Positions 6,162 to 13,490 of a stretch of DNA of 13,800 nt are shown piece by piece. The translations under genes and the position numbers were made by a program. The notes beneath the pieces are model-generated. The model was not told where the DNA came from, ran no database searches, and worked only from the letters and a program-made list of their open reading frames with translations. The first letter of the stretch is position 1. Each line of letters begins with the position of its first letter. The DNA is from an uncultured Eubacteriales bacterium. Its GTDB lineage: Bacteria > Bacillota > Clostridia > Oscillospirales > Oscillospiraceae. The DNA lies in contig UQWH01000051.1 in the NCBI GenBank assembly GCA_900544705.1, positions 1 through 13,800 on the forward strand, read 5' to 3'.

Positions 6162-6259
6162 GCAGCGAGCAAGATTGCAAAATAATACTACAACTTTTAA
6201 TTTTGCAATTTTGCTGTCAGCTTGGCGAAAAAGTCCATTTGGACTTTTTCGCCAAGCTG
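6162..6259. repeat. Structured intergenic repeat, copy 2
   Basis: This copy aligns with positions 1-103 from GCAGCGA onward. The AT-rich hairpin pairs 6170-6183 with 6200-6213 (one G-U wobble) and has a 16-base loop again beginning AATACTACAA. The second hairpin pairs 6218-6236 with 6241-6259 around an ATTT loop. Its stem differs from copy 1 at three pairs, and both partners changed each time. It is strikingly AT-rich in its first half against the GC-rich surroundings. Together with the hairpins at 6040, 6118, 6260 and 6302 it fills the 6030-6330 gap, which holds no gene. Confidence 0.88.
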
Positions 6260-6286
6260 GGGCGTTCCGGTCGCGCCGGAGCGCCC
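6260..6286. repeat. 27-base GC-rich hairpin, second copy
   Basis: An exact duplicate of 6040-6066, 220 bases away, abutting the right arm of the repeat copy 2 hairpin without a gap. Exact identity of 27 bases, including the wobble pair and loop, points to recent duplication or to a mobile palindrome rather than convergent terminators. Confidence 0.88.
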
Positions 6287-6292
6287 TCTGCG

Positions 6293-6323
6293 AAAAAATA
6301 TCCCGGCTGCAAGTGCAGCCGGG
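6293..6323 (-). terminator. Rho-independent terminator of mgtE
   Basis: CCCGGCTGC (6302-6310) pairs with GCAGCCGGG (6315-6323). Read on the minus strand the stem is followed by AUAUUUUUU, and it begins 8 bases after the mgtE stop codon. Confidence 0.88.
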
Positions 6324-6330
6324 TTTCGTT

Positions 6331-7713
6331 TTATCCGATGCCGGGGATCAGCAGGATCGCGGTACCAAAATAAATCAGCAGCGACAGCGCATCCACGATC
6401 GTTGTGATGAAAGGACTTGCCATGACCGCCGGGTCAAAGCCGACCTTTTTAGCCAGCATTGGCAGCGAACAGCCGATGACCTTGGCAACCAGTACGGTCA
6501 GCGCCATGGTGATGCAAACAACCAACGCAACCATGATGGAAACGTCCTCGTTTCCCATCAGCAGGCGATCGACCAGCAGGATTTTCAGGAAGCAAGCGGC
6601 AGCCAGTGCGACGCCGCAGAGCACCGCCGTGCGGATCTCTTTCCAGATCACCCGGCCAATGTCCGAAAAGCTCAGCTCGCCCAGCGACAGCGCGCGGATG
6701 ACCGTGACCGAGGACTGGGAGCCGGAGTTGCCGCCGGTGTCCATCAGCATGGGGATGAAGGCCGTCAGCGCGACCTGCGCGGCCAGCGCGTGCTCAAATT
6801 TGGTGATGATCAGGCCGGTGAAGGTGGCCGAGACCATCAGGAGCATCAGCCACGGGATGCGGTGCTTGAACAGATCAAAGGTCGTCGAACGCAGGTAGGT
6901 CTTGTCCGACGGCGTCATGCCGCCCATGATCTCCATGTCCTCCGTGGCCTCGTCTTCCATGACGTCCATGGCGTCGTCGAAGGTGACGATACCGACCATG
7001 CGGTTCTCACCGTCCACGACGGGCAGGGCGAGGAAATTATACTTTGAGAGCATCCGCGCGACTTCTTCCTGGTCGGTCTGGGTGCTGACGGAGATGACGT
7101 TCGTTTCCATCAGCTCGCCGATCTCCATGCTGTCGTCCTGCGCCAGCAGTAAGTCCTTGACCGTGACCAGACCCAGAAGCAGGCGGTCGCGCGTGACATA
7201 GCAGGTGTAAATGGTTTCCTTGTCCACGCCCGTCCGGCGAATGCGGAGGATGGATTCCTCCACCGTCATATCGGGGCGCAGGGAAACATATTCCGTCGTC
7301 ATGATGGAACCGGCGGAATTCTCCGGATAGCGCAGGATCTCGTTGATGTCCTTGCGCATCTGCGGGTCCGCCTGAGAGAGAATACGCCGCACCACATTGG
7401 CCGGCATTTCCTCAACGATGTCCACCGCATCGTCCACGTAGAGCTCGTCGACGACCTCGCGCAGCTCGGAATCGGAGAAGCCGCGGATCAGCAGCTCCTG
7501 CGCGTCCGGCTCCATTTCCACGAAGGTTTCCGCGGCCAGCTCCTTCGGCAGCAGCCGGAACAGCAATGGAAGGCGCTCTTCCTCCATGGAGTCGAAAACG
7601 GAGGCGATGTCCGCCGGATTCATCGTGATCAGAATATCGCGGATCGTCGGATACTTCTTTTCGGCCAAAAGCGCGTCCAGCGTGCTTTCGACCGTGACGT
7701 TATGTTCTGCCAT
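6331..7713 (-). CDS. mgtE: Magnesium transporter MgtE
   Basis: A 460-residue homodimeric Mg2+ channel, normal length for the family. It has an N-terminal superhelical domain (about 1-130), two CBS domains (about 133-190 and 198-255, with TVKDLL and TFDDAMD ends) that sense cytosolic Mg2+, a connecting plug helix (about 255-275) and five membrane helices to the C-terminus. The pore signature GGNSGSQSS is at 327-335, and the conserved acidic residues of FDPAVMASPFITTIVDALSL (D427, D441) are intact; the second corresponds to the Asp of the ion path. AGGAGG lies 9 bases before the ATG and can be sequestered by the leader RNA. It has its own promoter (7907-7935) and a terminator right after the stop. 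Confidence 0.97.
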   Translation of the reverse strand: MAEHNVTVESTLDALLAEKKYPTIRDILITMNPADIASVFDSMEEERLPLLFRLLPKELAAETFVEMEPDAQELLIRGFSDSELREVVDELYVDDAVDIVEEMPANVVRRILSQADPQMRKDINEILRYPENSAGSIMTTEYVSLRPDMTVEESILRIRRTGVDKETIYTCYVTRDRLLLGLVTVKDLLLAQDDSMEIGELMETNVISVSTQTDQEEVARMLSKYNFLALPVVDGENRMVGIVTFDDAMDVMEDEATEDMEIMGGMTPSDKTYLRSTTFDLFKHRIPWLMLLMVSATFTGLIITKFEHALAAQVALTAFIPMLMDTGGNSGSQSSVTVIRALSLGELSFSDIGRVIWKEIRTAVLCGVALAAACFLKILLVDRLLMGNEDVSIMVALVVCITMALTVLVAKVIGCSLPMLAKKVGFDPAVMASPFITTIVDALSLLIYFGTAILLIPGIG

Positions 7714-7720
7714 CGGTCTT

Positions 7721-7870
7721 TTCCTCCTGATACATAATTTGTCAGAGATTCGGAAGCAGACACGGCAGCCAAAGACGGATCAGGAACGTCCTGCGCGGAC
7801 GCAGAGGCGTCCCCTTCGACCTCGGCCTATCGGTGTGCCGTTATTACTCCCAGCGTCCATGACGTTCCCA
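7721..7870 (-). promoter_or_regulatory. Candidate RNA switch in the mgtE leader, unassigned class
   Basis: The 187-nt mgtE leader can fold so that GGAACGUC (7868-7861) pairs with GACGUUCC (7790-7783), enclosing a ~70-nt region. That region contains a perfect GGACGC-CUCU-GCGUCC hairpin (7812-7797) and a CGGC/GCCG pairing (7840-7837 with 7826-7823). The 3' strand of the closing stem continues as UUCCUGAU (7786-7779), complementary to AUCAGGAG at the mgtE ribosome binding site (7731-7724). The two pairings share 7783-7786 and exclude each other, the layout of a translation-controlling riboswitch. It does not show the M-box (ykoK) conserved segments I know, nor those of other metal or nucleotide riboswitches I could recall. 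Mg2+ sensing is a guess from the gene. Confidence 0.6.
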
Positions 7871-7906
7871 CCTTTCTTGGATTAGTTTTGATAAAGTCCA
7901 CTACAT

Positions 7907-7935
7907 ATCTTATGTTATTTCGGGCATTTTGTCAA
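7907..7935 (-). promoter_or_regulatory. Sigma-A promoter of mgtE
   Basis: On the minus strand TTGACA (7935-7930), 17 bases, then TAAGAT (7912-7907). It predicts a start near 7900 and therefore a leader of about 187 nt. A CGGG/CCCG inverted repeat (7921-7924, 7936-7939) brackets the -35. The remainder of 7714-8035 holds the mgtE leader and the alaX promoter region. Confidence 0.82.
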
Positions 7936-7972
7936 CCCGGAAAAGAAAAATCGGAGCGGATGGGAAAACTGC

Positions 7973-8001
7973 TTCCGCTTCTTTGCGGAATGTGATAAAA
8001 T
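7973..8001 (+). promoter_or_regulatory. Possible alaX promoter
   Basis: TAAAAT (7996-8001) with an extended -10 TG (7993-7994); the -35 at 17 bases is TTCCGC (7973-7978), a poor match that also lies in a small TTCCGC/GCGGAA hairpin. An extended -10 promoter could work with a weak -35. Confidence 0.45.
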
Positions 8002-8035
8002 ACGGAGGAATGATGAAAACAGTGAGGAAACCGAA

Positions 8036-9193
8036 ATGAACACAGAAAAGTTATATTACACACAGCCGAAGTGCCGCGAAGTGCAGGCGCGGGTCATGGC
8101 GTGCAGTCAAACGCTCCGCAGCTGGGAGATCCTGCTTGACCGGACGATCTTCTATCCGGAGGGCGGCGGACAGCCCTGCGACCTCGGCACGATCGCCGGT
8201 GCGCGGGTGCTGGAGGTACACGAGCGCGGCGGAGAGATCGTACATCTGTGCGATGCGCCGCTGGAGCCGGGCAGCGAGGTCCTCTGCCGCATCGACTGGG
8301 CGCGCCGCTTTGACCTGACGCAGCAGCATTCGGGCGAGCATCTGGTTTCCGGCATTGTCCACGCGCGCTTTGGCTATGAAAACGTCGGGTTTCATATGGG
8401 AAGCGAGGTCATCACTATCGATTTCAGCGGGGAACTGACGCAGGAACAGCTTGCGCAGGTCGAGCGCGCGGCGAACGAAGCGGTCTGGGCGAATCTCCCG
8501 GTAAAGATCTGGTATCCGGAGCCGGAGGACCTGAAACGCCTGCCCTACCGCAGCAAGAAGGAGCTGATCGGTGCGGTGCGGCTGGTGCAGTTCGGAGAGA
8601 TCGACCTGTGCGCCTGCTGCGGAACGCATGTGGAAGCGACGGGCGAGATCGGCCTGATCAAGCTGCTGTCCACGGTGCGCTTTCACAGCGGCTCGCGCGT
8701 AGAGCTGCTGTGCGGCGGCCGCGCGCTGGACTACCTGAACCGGGTGTTTGCACAGAACCGGGAGATCTCCGGCCTGCTCTCTGCCAAGCCGTTGGAAACG
8801 GCGGAGGCGGCCCACCGCCTGTGCGCCGAGGCGGAGCAGCGGAAATTCCGCCTGAACCAGACGGAAAATGCGCTCTTTGCCCTGCGCGCCGAAGCGCTGC
8901 GCGGCAAGGGGGACGTGCTTCTGATCGAGGAGCCGATGCAGCCAGACGCGGTGCGGCGGCTGGCGGACGCGGTGATGCAGACCTGTGGCGGGAGGTGCGC
9001 CGTGTTCGCCGGAGAGGGCGAGGCGTATAAATACGCGGTCGCGCAGAAGGACGGCGATGTGCGCGCGCTGGTGAAGGAGCTGAACGCCGCGCTTTCCGGC
9101 CGCGGCGGAGGCAAGCCTGCGTTTGCGCAGGGCTCTGTTTCCGCGAACCGGGTGCAGATCGAGGCCTTTTTTTACTCGTATTTTGGAAAATAA
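8036..9193 (+). CDS. alaX: AlaX-type alanyl-tRNA editing hydrolase
   Basis: A 385-residue free-standing relative of the alanyl-tRNA synthetase editing half that hydrolyses mischarged (Ser- or Gly-) tRNA-Ala. The N-terminal part (1-90) includes FYPEGGGQPCDLG (39-51), as in the synthetase. The zinc site is HxxxH (H98, H102) plus CxxxH (C194, H198 in LCACCGTHVE). The C-terminal third (about 255-385) is a helical segment plus a DHHA1-like domain with the glycine-rich GRGGGKPAFAQGS (355-367), so this is the long AlaX form. GAGGA at 8024-8028 lies 7 bases before the ATG; no earlier in-frame start exists. Its 3' end overlaps the convergent deacetylase gene by 22 bases. Confidence 0.94.
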   Translation: MNTEKLYYTQPKCREVQARVMACSQTLRSWEILLDRTIFYPEGGGQPCDLGTIAGARVLEVHERGGEIVHLCDAPLEPGSEVLCRIDWARRFDLTQQHSGEHLVSGIVHARFGYENVGFHMGSEVITIDFSGELTQEQLAQVERAANEAVWANLPVKIWYPEPEDLKRLPYRSKKELIGAVRLVQFGEIDLCACCGTHVEATGEIGLIKLLSTVRFHSGSRVELLCGGRALDYLNRVFAQNREISGLLSAKPLETAEAAHRLCAEAEQRKFRLNQTENALFALRAEALRGKGDVLLIEEPMQPDAVRRLADAVMQTCGGRCAVFAGEGEAYKYAVAQKDGDVRALVKELNAALSGRGGGKPAFAQGSVSANRVQIEAFFYSYFGK

Positions 9194-9864
9194 AATTTGC
9201 AGTAGGCCTTGCCGCCTTCCAGCGTTGTGCCGGAGAGCAGCGCCAGCTCGGATACCATTACGAACGTAAAACCCCGGGCTTCCAGCGTGTCGATGATGCG
9301 CAGCGCGGCCTCCACGCTGGAGACGTGCATATCGTGAAGCAGGATGATGTCGCCGTTTCCGGCGCGTCTGGTGACGAAATTCACCACCGTATCAACGGGG
9401 CGGTCGCGCCAGTCCTCCGGGTCGATGGACCAGAGCACCACGGGCGCCTCCGCGCAGACGGAGCTGGCGAGCACATCCGGATCATAGAGCCCGCCCGGCG
9501 GCCGCAGAAGATGCGGCGTCTGCCCTGTGACGGCGGAAATGGTTTCTTCGGCTTTGCGCAGGTCGGCGCAGACGGCCTCCGCGCTCATGTGGGTGAAGAA
9601 TTCGTGCCGGTCGCTGTGGCTGCCGATCTCGTGCCCCTCCTGCGCGATGCGCGCGGCAAGCGCAGGGTACTGCTCGACGCGGTAGCCGCAGAGGAAAAAG
9701 GTGGCGTGCACCTCCCGCGCGGCCAGACCGTCGAGCAGACGCTCGGTGCAGCGCCCGGACGGGCCGTCGTCAAAGGTCAATGCAATGTATTTCTGCGGCG
9801 CTTCGGCGTGCGCGGCGGGGCAGAGAAGTGCGCACAGCGCCAGAGCGGCCAGGAAACGTCTCAT
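9172..9864 (-). CDS. Secreted polysaccharide deacetylase (NodB/PdaA-like, CE4)
   Basis: A 230-residue exported deacetylase that probably removes acetyl groups from peptidoglycan or another amino sugar polymer at the cell surface. A signal peptide (1-20) ends in AHA before EAPQ. The NodB motifs are all present: TFDDGPS (30-36, catalytic base D32 and metal ligand D33), HSDRH (H83, H87 metal ligands), RPPGG (121-125), the IDPEDW block (147-152) and LLHD (175-178, catalytic H177). The start at 9864 follows AAAGGGG. Substrate (N-acetylmuramic acid, N-acetylglucosamine or chitooligomer) is not decided by sequence. The last seven codons and stop lie antisense within the end of alaX, and no terminator separates the two. 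Confidence 0.94.
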   Translation of the reverse strand: MRRFLAALALCALLCPAAHAEAPQKYIALTFDDGPSGRCTERLLDGLAAREVHATFFLCGYRVEQYPALAARIAQEGHEIGSHSDRHEFFTHMSAEAVCADLRKAEETISAVTGQTPHLLRPPGGLYDPDVLASSVCAEAPVVLWSIDPEDWRDRPVDTVVNFVTRRAGNGDIILLHDMHVSSVEAALRIIDTLEARGFTFVMVSELALLSGTTLEGGKAYCKFYFPKYE

Positions 9865-9946
9865 GTGATCGCCCCTTTCCGGGTTAGTATGTGCGTCCGG
9901 CGTCGGTCAGACGGTGAAAATTTTTGGAAATTTCGGAGAAAATGTT

Positions 9947-10771
9947 ATGATAGAATTACGCTGTCCCGTCTGCGGAGAACATTTGCAGCAAAATGAAAAA
10001 ACGTGGCGCTGCGAACGGGGCCACACCTTTGATGTGGCGAGGCAAGGCTATGTAAACTTACTGCCGGTGACACAGAAGCATTCTCTGCATCCGGGAGATA
10101 CGAAGGAGCAGGTCGCCGCGCGGCGGGATTTTCTGGACGGCGGCTATTATATGCCGATCGTGCAGACGCTCGCGGCGATGCTGCGGGAATACTGTCCGGA
10201 CTGCCAAGCCGTGCTGGATGTCGGCTGCGGCGAGGGATATTATCTTTCCAAGCTGCCGCAGATCCCGCAGCGCTGGGGGATCGACGTGTCCAAGGAGGCG
10301 GTGCGCCATGCAGCCGCGCGGGAGAAAAATGCGCAATTTCTGGTCGCGACGGCCTCGCATCTTCCCTTTGCGGAGGCGTCCTTTGACGCGCTTTTGTCCA
10401 TGTTTGCGCTGACGATGCCGGAGGAGTTCTCCCGCGTGCTGAAAGCGGACGGCATTTTTATTCAGGTTCTGGCGGGCGAGCATCACCTGCCGCACCTGAA
10501 ATCGCTGATCTACCCTGAGCAGAAGGAAAAAGAGAAGCTGCTGCATCCGCAGCTGCCGGGCTTTAAGCTCCTTCACAGCCGGACGCTGGAATTTCATTTT
10601 GCACTGACGGAGCCGCAGCAGGTGAAGAACCTTCTGTATATGACCCCGCATGTCTGGCGCATTACCAAGCAGGGCGCCGAGCGCCTGATGCAGGTGCAGC
10701 GGCTGGAGGATGATGCGCAGGTCGTATTCAATGTCTATGCTGGACATTCCGGTGCAAATCTGTTAAAATAA
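9947..10771 (+). CDS. rlmA: RlmA-like 23S rRNA guanine-N1 methyltransferase
   Basis: A 274-residue SAM-dependent methyltransferase of the RlmA group, which methylates N1 of a guanine in 23S rRNA helix 35 (G745 or G748). The N-terminal zinc finger is CPVC (C6, C9) plus CERGH (C22, H26), followed by the family sequence FDVARQGYVNLL (28-39). SAM motif I is LDVGCGEGYY (90-99). Later SHLPFAEASFDALLSMFA (137-154) is the family's motif IV region, and the C-terminal helical part (205-260) is also typical. The start at 9947 is set by GGAG at 9935-9938; a GTG in frame at 9914 lacks a ribosome binding site. It is 27 bases upstream of prfA, so the two are probably cotranscribed. Which of the two guanines is modified cannot be told. 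Confidence 0.9.
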   Translation: MIELRCPVCGEHLQQNEKTWRCERGHTFDVARQGYVNLLPVTQKHSLHPGDTKEQVAARRDFLDGGYYMPIVQTLAAMLREYCPDCQAVLDVGCGEGYYLSKLPQIPQRWGIDVSKEAVRHAAAREKNAQFLVATASHLPFAEASFDALLSMFALTMPEEFSRVLKADGIFIQVLAGEHHLPHLKSLIYPEQKEKEKLLHPQLPGFKLLHSRTLEFHFALTEPQQVKNLLYMTPHVWRITKQGAERLMQVQRLEDDAQVVFNVYAGHSGANLLK

Positions 10772-10798
10772 TACCAATCTGATTTTTTGGAGTTTTCT

Positions 10799-11878
10799 AT
10801 GCTGGAGAAGCTGAAACTGGTCGAGGAAAAGTATCTGGAATTGTGTGCCCGCGCCGAACAGCCGGATTTTTATGCCGATCCCAAGCGCGCCGCGGCCTAT
10901 CTGAAAGAGCAAAAAGAGCTGGAGCCGGTCGTCACGGCCTTTCGCGCCTATCGCCGCGCCCGGCAAGATATGCTCGACGCCTCTGAATTGATGGCCGGAC
11001 AGGCCGACGCAGAGCTGAAAGCGCTGTGTCAGGAGGAGTATGCCGCGGCGAAAAAGCGCAGCGAGGAATTGGAGCAGGAGCTGAAAATTCTCCTGCTGCC
11101 GCACGATCCCAATGACGACAAGAGCGTCATCATGGAGATCCGCGGCGGTGTCGGCGGTGAGGAAAGCGCGCTGTTTGCGCATAGCCTGTTCCGGATGTAT
11201 TCGCTCTACGCCGCCTCCAAAGGCTGGACGATCGAGCTGCTCAACTACAGCGAGACGGAGCTTGGCGGCATCAAGGAGGCGGATTTCGTCGTCAACGGCG
11301 CGGGCGCTTATTCCCGGCTGAAGTTTGAATCCGGCGTTCACCGCGTGCAGCGCGTGCCGGAAACGGAGTCGGGCGGGCGTGTGCATACCTCTACGGCTAC
11401 GGTCGCGGTGCTCCCGGAGATGGAGGAGGCAGACGTGAGCATCCGCCCGGAGGACATCGAAATGCAGGTCTACCGCTCCTCCGGCGCGGGCGGCCAGCAC
11501 ATCAACAAGACCTCCTCCGCCGTGCGCCTGATCCACAAGCCGACCGGCATCGTCGTGTCCTGCCAGGAGGAGCGAAGCCAGTTCCAGAACCGCGAAAAGT
11601 GCATGATGATGCTCTCCTCCAAGCTCTACCAGATGGAGCAGGAGCGCATTGAATCCGCGGTTTCCTCCGAGCGTAGAAGTCAGGTGGGCAGCGGCATGAG
11701 AAACGAAAAGATCCGCACCTACAATTTCCCGCAGAGCCGCGTTACCGATCACCGCATCGGTTTGACGCTCTATAAAATCGACGCCGTAATGAACGGCGCG
11801 CTTGATGAGATCATCGACGCGCTGATCGCGGCAGATCAGGCGGACAAGCTCCGCAGAAGTGAAAGTGAGAAGCAATGA
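10799..11878 (+). CDS. prfA: Peptide chain release factor 1
   Basis: RF1 reads UAA and UAG stop codons and triggers peptide release. The 359-residue protein is full length: helical domain 1 (1-100), codon-reading domain with the PxT tripeptide (PET, 187-189, in RVPETESGGR), the peptidyl-transferase loop GAGGQHINKTSSAVRL (229-244, Q233) and the conserved C-terminal TYNFPQSRVTDHRIG (307-321). PxT rather than SPF separates it from RF2. The ATG at 10799 is preferred, with GGAG 6 bases upstream; the in-frame TTG at 10787 overlaps that site. It overlaps tsaC by ATGA. The gene for the Gln methylase PrmC, often next door in Firmicutes, is not between prfA and tsaC. Confidence 0.97.
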   Translation: MLEKLKLVEEKYLELCARAEQPDFYADPKRAAAYLKEQKELEPVVTAFRAYRRARQDMLDASELMAGQADAELKALCQEEYAAAKKRSEELEQELKILLLPHDPNDDKSVIMEIRGGVGGEESALFAHSLFRMYSLYAASKGWTIELLNYSETELGGIKEADFVVNGAGAYSRLKFESGVHRVQRVPETESGGRVHTSTATVAVLPEMEEADVSIRPEDIEMQVYRSSGAGGQHINKTSSAVRLIHKPTGIVVSCQEERSQFQNREKCMMMLSSKLYQMEQERIESAVSSERRSQVGSGMRNEKIRTYNFPQSRVTDHRIGLTLYKIDAVMNGALDEIIDALIAADQADKLRRSESEKQ

Positions 11879-12909
11879 AAACCTTGATGCTTTCGACGGA
11901 AAAACAAGAGGACATCGCGCTGGCGGCGGAGCTGATCCGCGAGGGAAAGCTCGTCGCCATCCCGACGGAAACGGTCTATGGTCTCGGCGCAAACGGCCTG
12001 AACCCGGATGCCGTCCTCCACATTTTTGAGGCCAAGGGGCGTCCGCAGGACAACCCCTTGATCCTGCATATTTCCGAGCCGTGCGAGATGGAGAACATCT
12101 GCCACGACATTCCGCAGGCGGCGTGGCTGCTGGCGGAGCATTTCTGGCCCGGACCTCTCACCATAGTGCTGCCCGTGCGTGACTGTGTGCCCAAGCGCAC
12201 GACGGCAGGGCTGGACACCGTCGCGGTGCGCTGCCCCAAGACGGCGGCGACGCGCGAGCTCATCCGGCTGGCGGGCGTCCCCATTGCCGCGCCGTCGGCG
12301 AACCGCTCCGGCAAGCCCTCGACGACCACGGCCGCGCACGTCCTGCACGACATGGACGGCCGCATCGATGCAATTCTGGACGGCGGCCCCTGCGAGGTCG
12401 GCGTGGAGTCGACCATCGTCGATCTGACCGGCGAGCGTCCGCGCCTGCTGCGGCCGGGCGGCATTACGCCGGAGGAACTGAAGGCACTTCTGGGCGAATT
12501 GGACATTGACCGCGCGGTGCTGGGCCAGATCGCAAACGACGCGGTGGTCCGCGCGCCGGGCATGAAATACAAGCACTATGCGCCCGCCGCGGAGGTCATT
12601 ATCGTTTCCGGAGAGAGCAGGGCGGCGGCGGACTACATCCACCGGCATTTTGCCGCGGGCGACGCGACACTGTGCTTTGAGGAAGAACTTCCGCTCTACG
12701 GCGACTGCAAGCCCACGGCCTATGGCCGTCTGGATGCGCCGCAGACGCTTTCGGCAGGACTCTTTGCCGCGCTGCGCGATCTCGACCGGCCGGAGGTGCG
12801 CACGATCTACGCGCGCTGCCCGGAGGGCGGCGGCCTTGCCTATGCCATCGGCAACCGCCTGAAAAAGGCGGCGGGCTTCCACATCGTCAACGCGGAGCAG
12901 GAAACATGA
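11875..12909 (+). CDS. tsaC: L-threonylcarbamoyladenylate synthase (Sua5/YwlC type)
   Basis: Makes threonylcarbamoyl-AMP from threonine, bicarbonate and ATP, the first step of t6A37 tRNA modification. The YrdC domain (about 8-195) shows IPTETVYGLG (29-38), KGRPQDNPL (54-62), WPGPLTIVLP (91-100) and SANRSGKPSTT (141-151). A PGMKYKHYAP linker (228-237) leads to the C-terminal Sua5 domain (238-344), so this is the long Sua5 form rather than the short TsaC form. The ATG overlaps the prfA stop (ATGA) and has only a weak GAGAAG site, which suggests translational coupling. It also overlaps coaE by ATGA. A prfA-linked position is common for this gene in Firmicutes. Confidence 0.96.
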   Translation: MKTLMLSTEKQEDIALAAELIREGKLVAIPTETVYGLGANGLNPDAVLHIFEAKGRPQDNPLILHISEPCEMENICHDIPQAAWLLAEHFWPGPLTIVLPVRDCVPKRTTAGLDTVAVRCPKTAATRELIRLAGVPIAAPSANRSGKPSTTTAAHVLHDMDGRIDAILDGGPCEVGVESTIVDLTGERPRLLRPGGITPEELKALLGELDIDRAVLGQIANDAVVRAPGMKYKHYAPAAEVIIVSGESRAAADYIHRHFAAGDATLCFEEELPLYGDCKPTAYGRLDAPQTLSAGLFAALRDLDRPEVRTIYARCPEGGGLAYAIGNRLKKAAGFHIVNAEQET

Positions 12910-13490
12910 AGATTCTTGGCATTACCGGCGGCACGGGCAGCGGCAAGACGACGCTGCTTCGCTGCGTGGAGCGGCGCGGCGGCGTGGTGATCGACTGCGA
13001 CGCGCTGTATCACGAGCTGCTGCAAAGCGACGCGGCGCTGCTGGAAGGAATTTCCACGCGATTTCCCGGCGTGATCGCGCAGGGCGTGTTGGATCGCAAA
13101 AAGCTGGGCAAGCTGGTGTTTGGGGATGCGGCGGCGCTGCGTGACCTGAACCGGATCACCCACGGCGCGGTGTGCCGCGCGGTGCGGGAAAAGCTGGACG
13201 CGGCGCGGCGGGACGGAACAGCGCTTGCCGCCGTCGATGCCATTGCGCTGTTTGAAAGCGGCCTTGCGGCTCTGTGCGGCCGGACGGTTGCCGTCACTGC
13301 GCCGCGGGAGCAGCGGATCGAGCGCCTGATGCGCCGGGAAGGGATATGCGCCGAATACGCCGCGCAGCGCATCGACGCGCAGAAGCGCGATGACGAATTC
13401 TCTCAAATGGCGGACTTTACGCTGGAAAACGCCGGGACCCAGGCGGAATTTGAGGAAAAATGTGAGCAATTTCTGAAAGGAGTTTTTTAT
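12906..13490 (+). CDS. coaE: Dephospho-CoA kinase, lacking its own stop codon
   Basis: Phosphorylates the 3'-hydroxyl of dephospho-CoA, the last step of coenzyme A synthesis. Residues 1-195 are a complete CoaE: P-loop GGTGSGKT (8-15), VIDCDALYHELL (28-39, the DxD motif), LNRITHGAV (81-89, with Gly where most have Pro), ALFESGL (114-120, the LFE motif), RxxxRE region (140-145) and FTLENAGT (171-178). The frame was followed codon by codon. After KGVFY (191-195) it meets no stop and enters the aminopeptidase ORF at its ATG, 585 bases from the coaE start, exactly in frame. The end coordinate is therefore the domain boundary, not a stop. The start overlaps the tsaC stop (ATGA). Confidence 0.9.
13476..13482 (+). 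promoter_or_regulatory. Internal ribosome binding site at coaE-aminopeptidase junction
   Basis: AAAGGAG sits 8 bases before the ATG at 13491, inside the uninterrupted coaE reading frame. It would let ribosomes start the aminopeptidase separately even though coaE has no stop. Confidence 0.75.

Noticed and set aside
1..6259. CRISPR-like repeats
   Set aside because: The two AT-rich repeat units are about 6 kb apart with no spacers or cas genes, so they are dispersed repeats, not an array.
7714..7900. M-box (ykoK) Mg2+ riboswitch before mgtE
   Set aside because: The conserved M-box segments, such as the GUUAGGUGAGGCUCC start, are not found on the minus strand; kept instead as an unassigned leader.
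9914..9946. Longer rlmA start at GTG 9914
   Set aside because: No ribosome binding site at a suitable distance; the family N-terminus and GGAG spacing fit ATG 9947.
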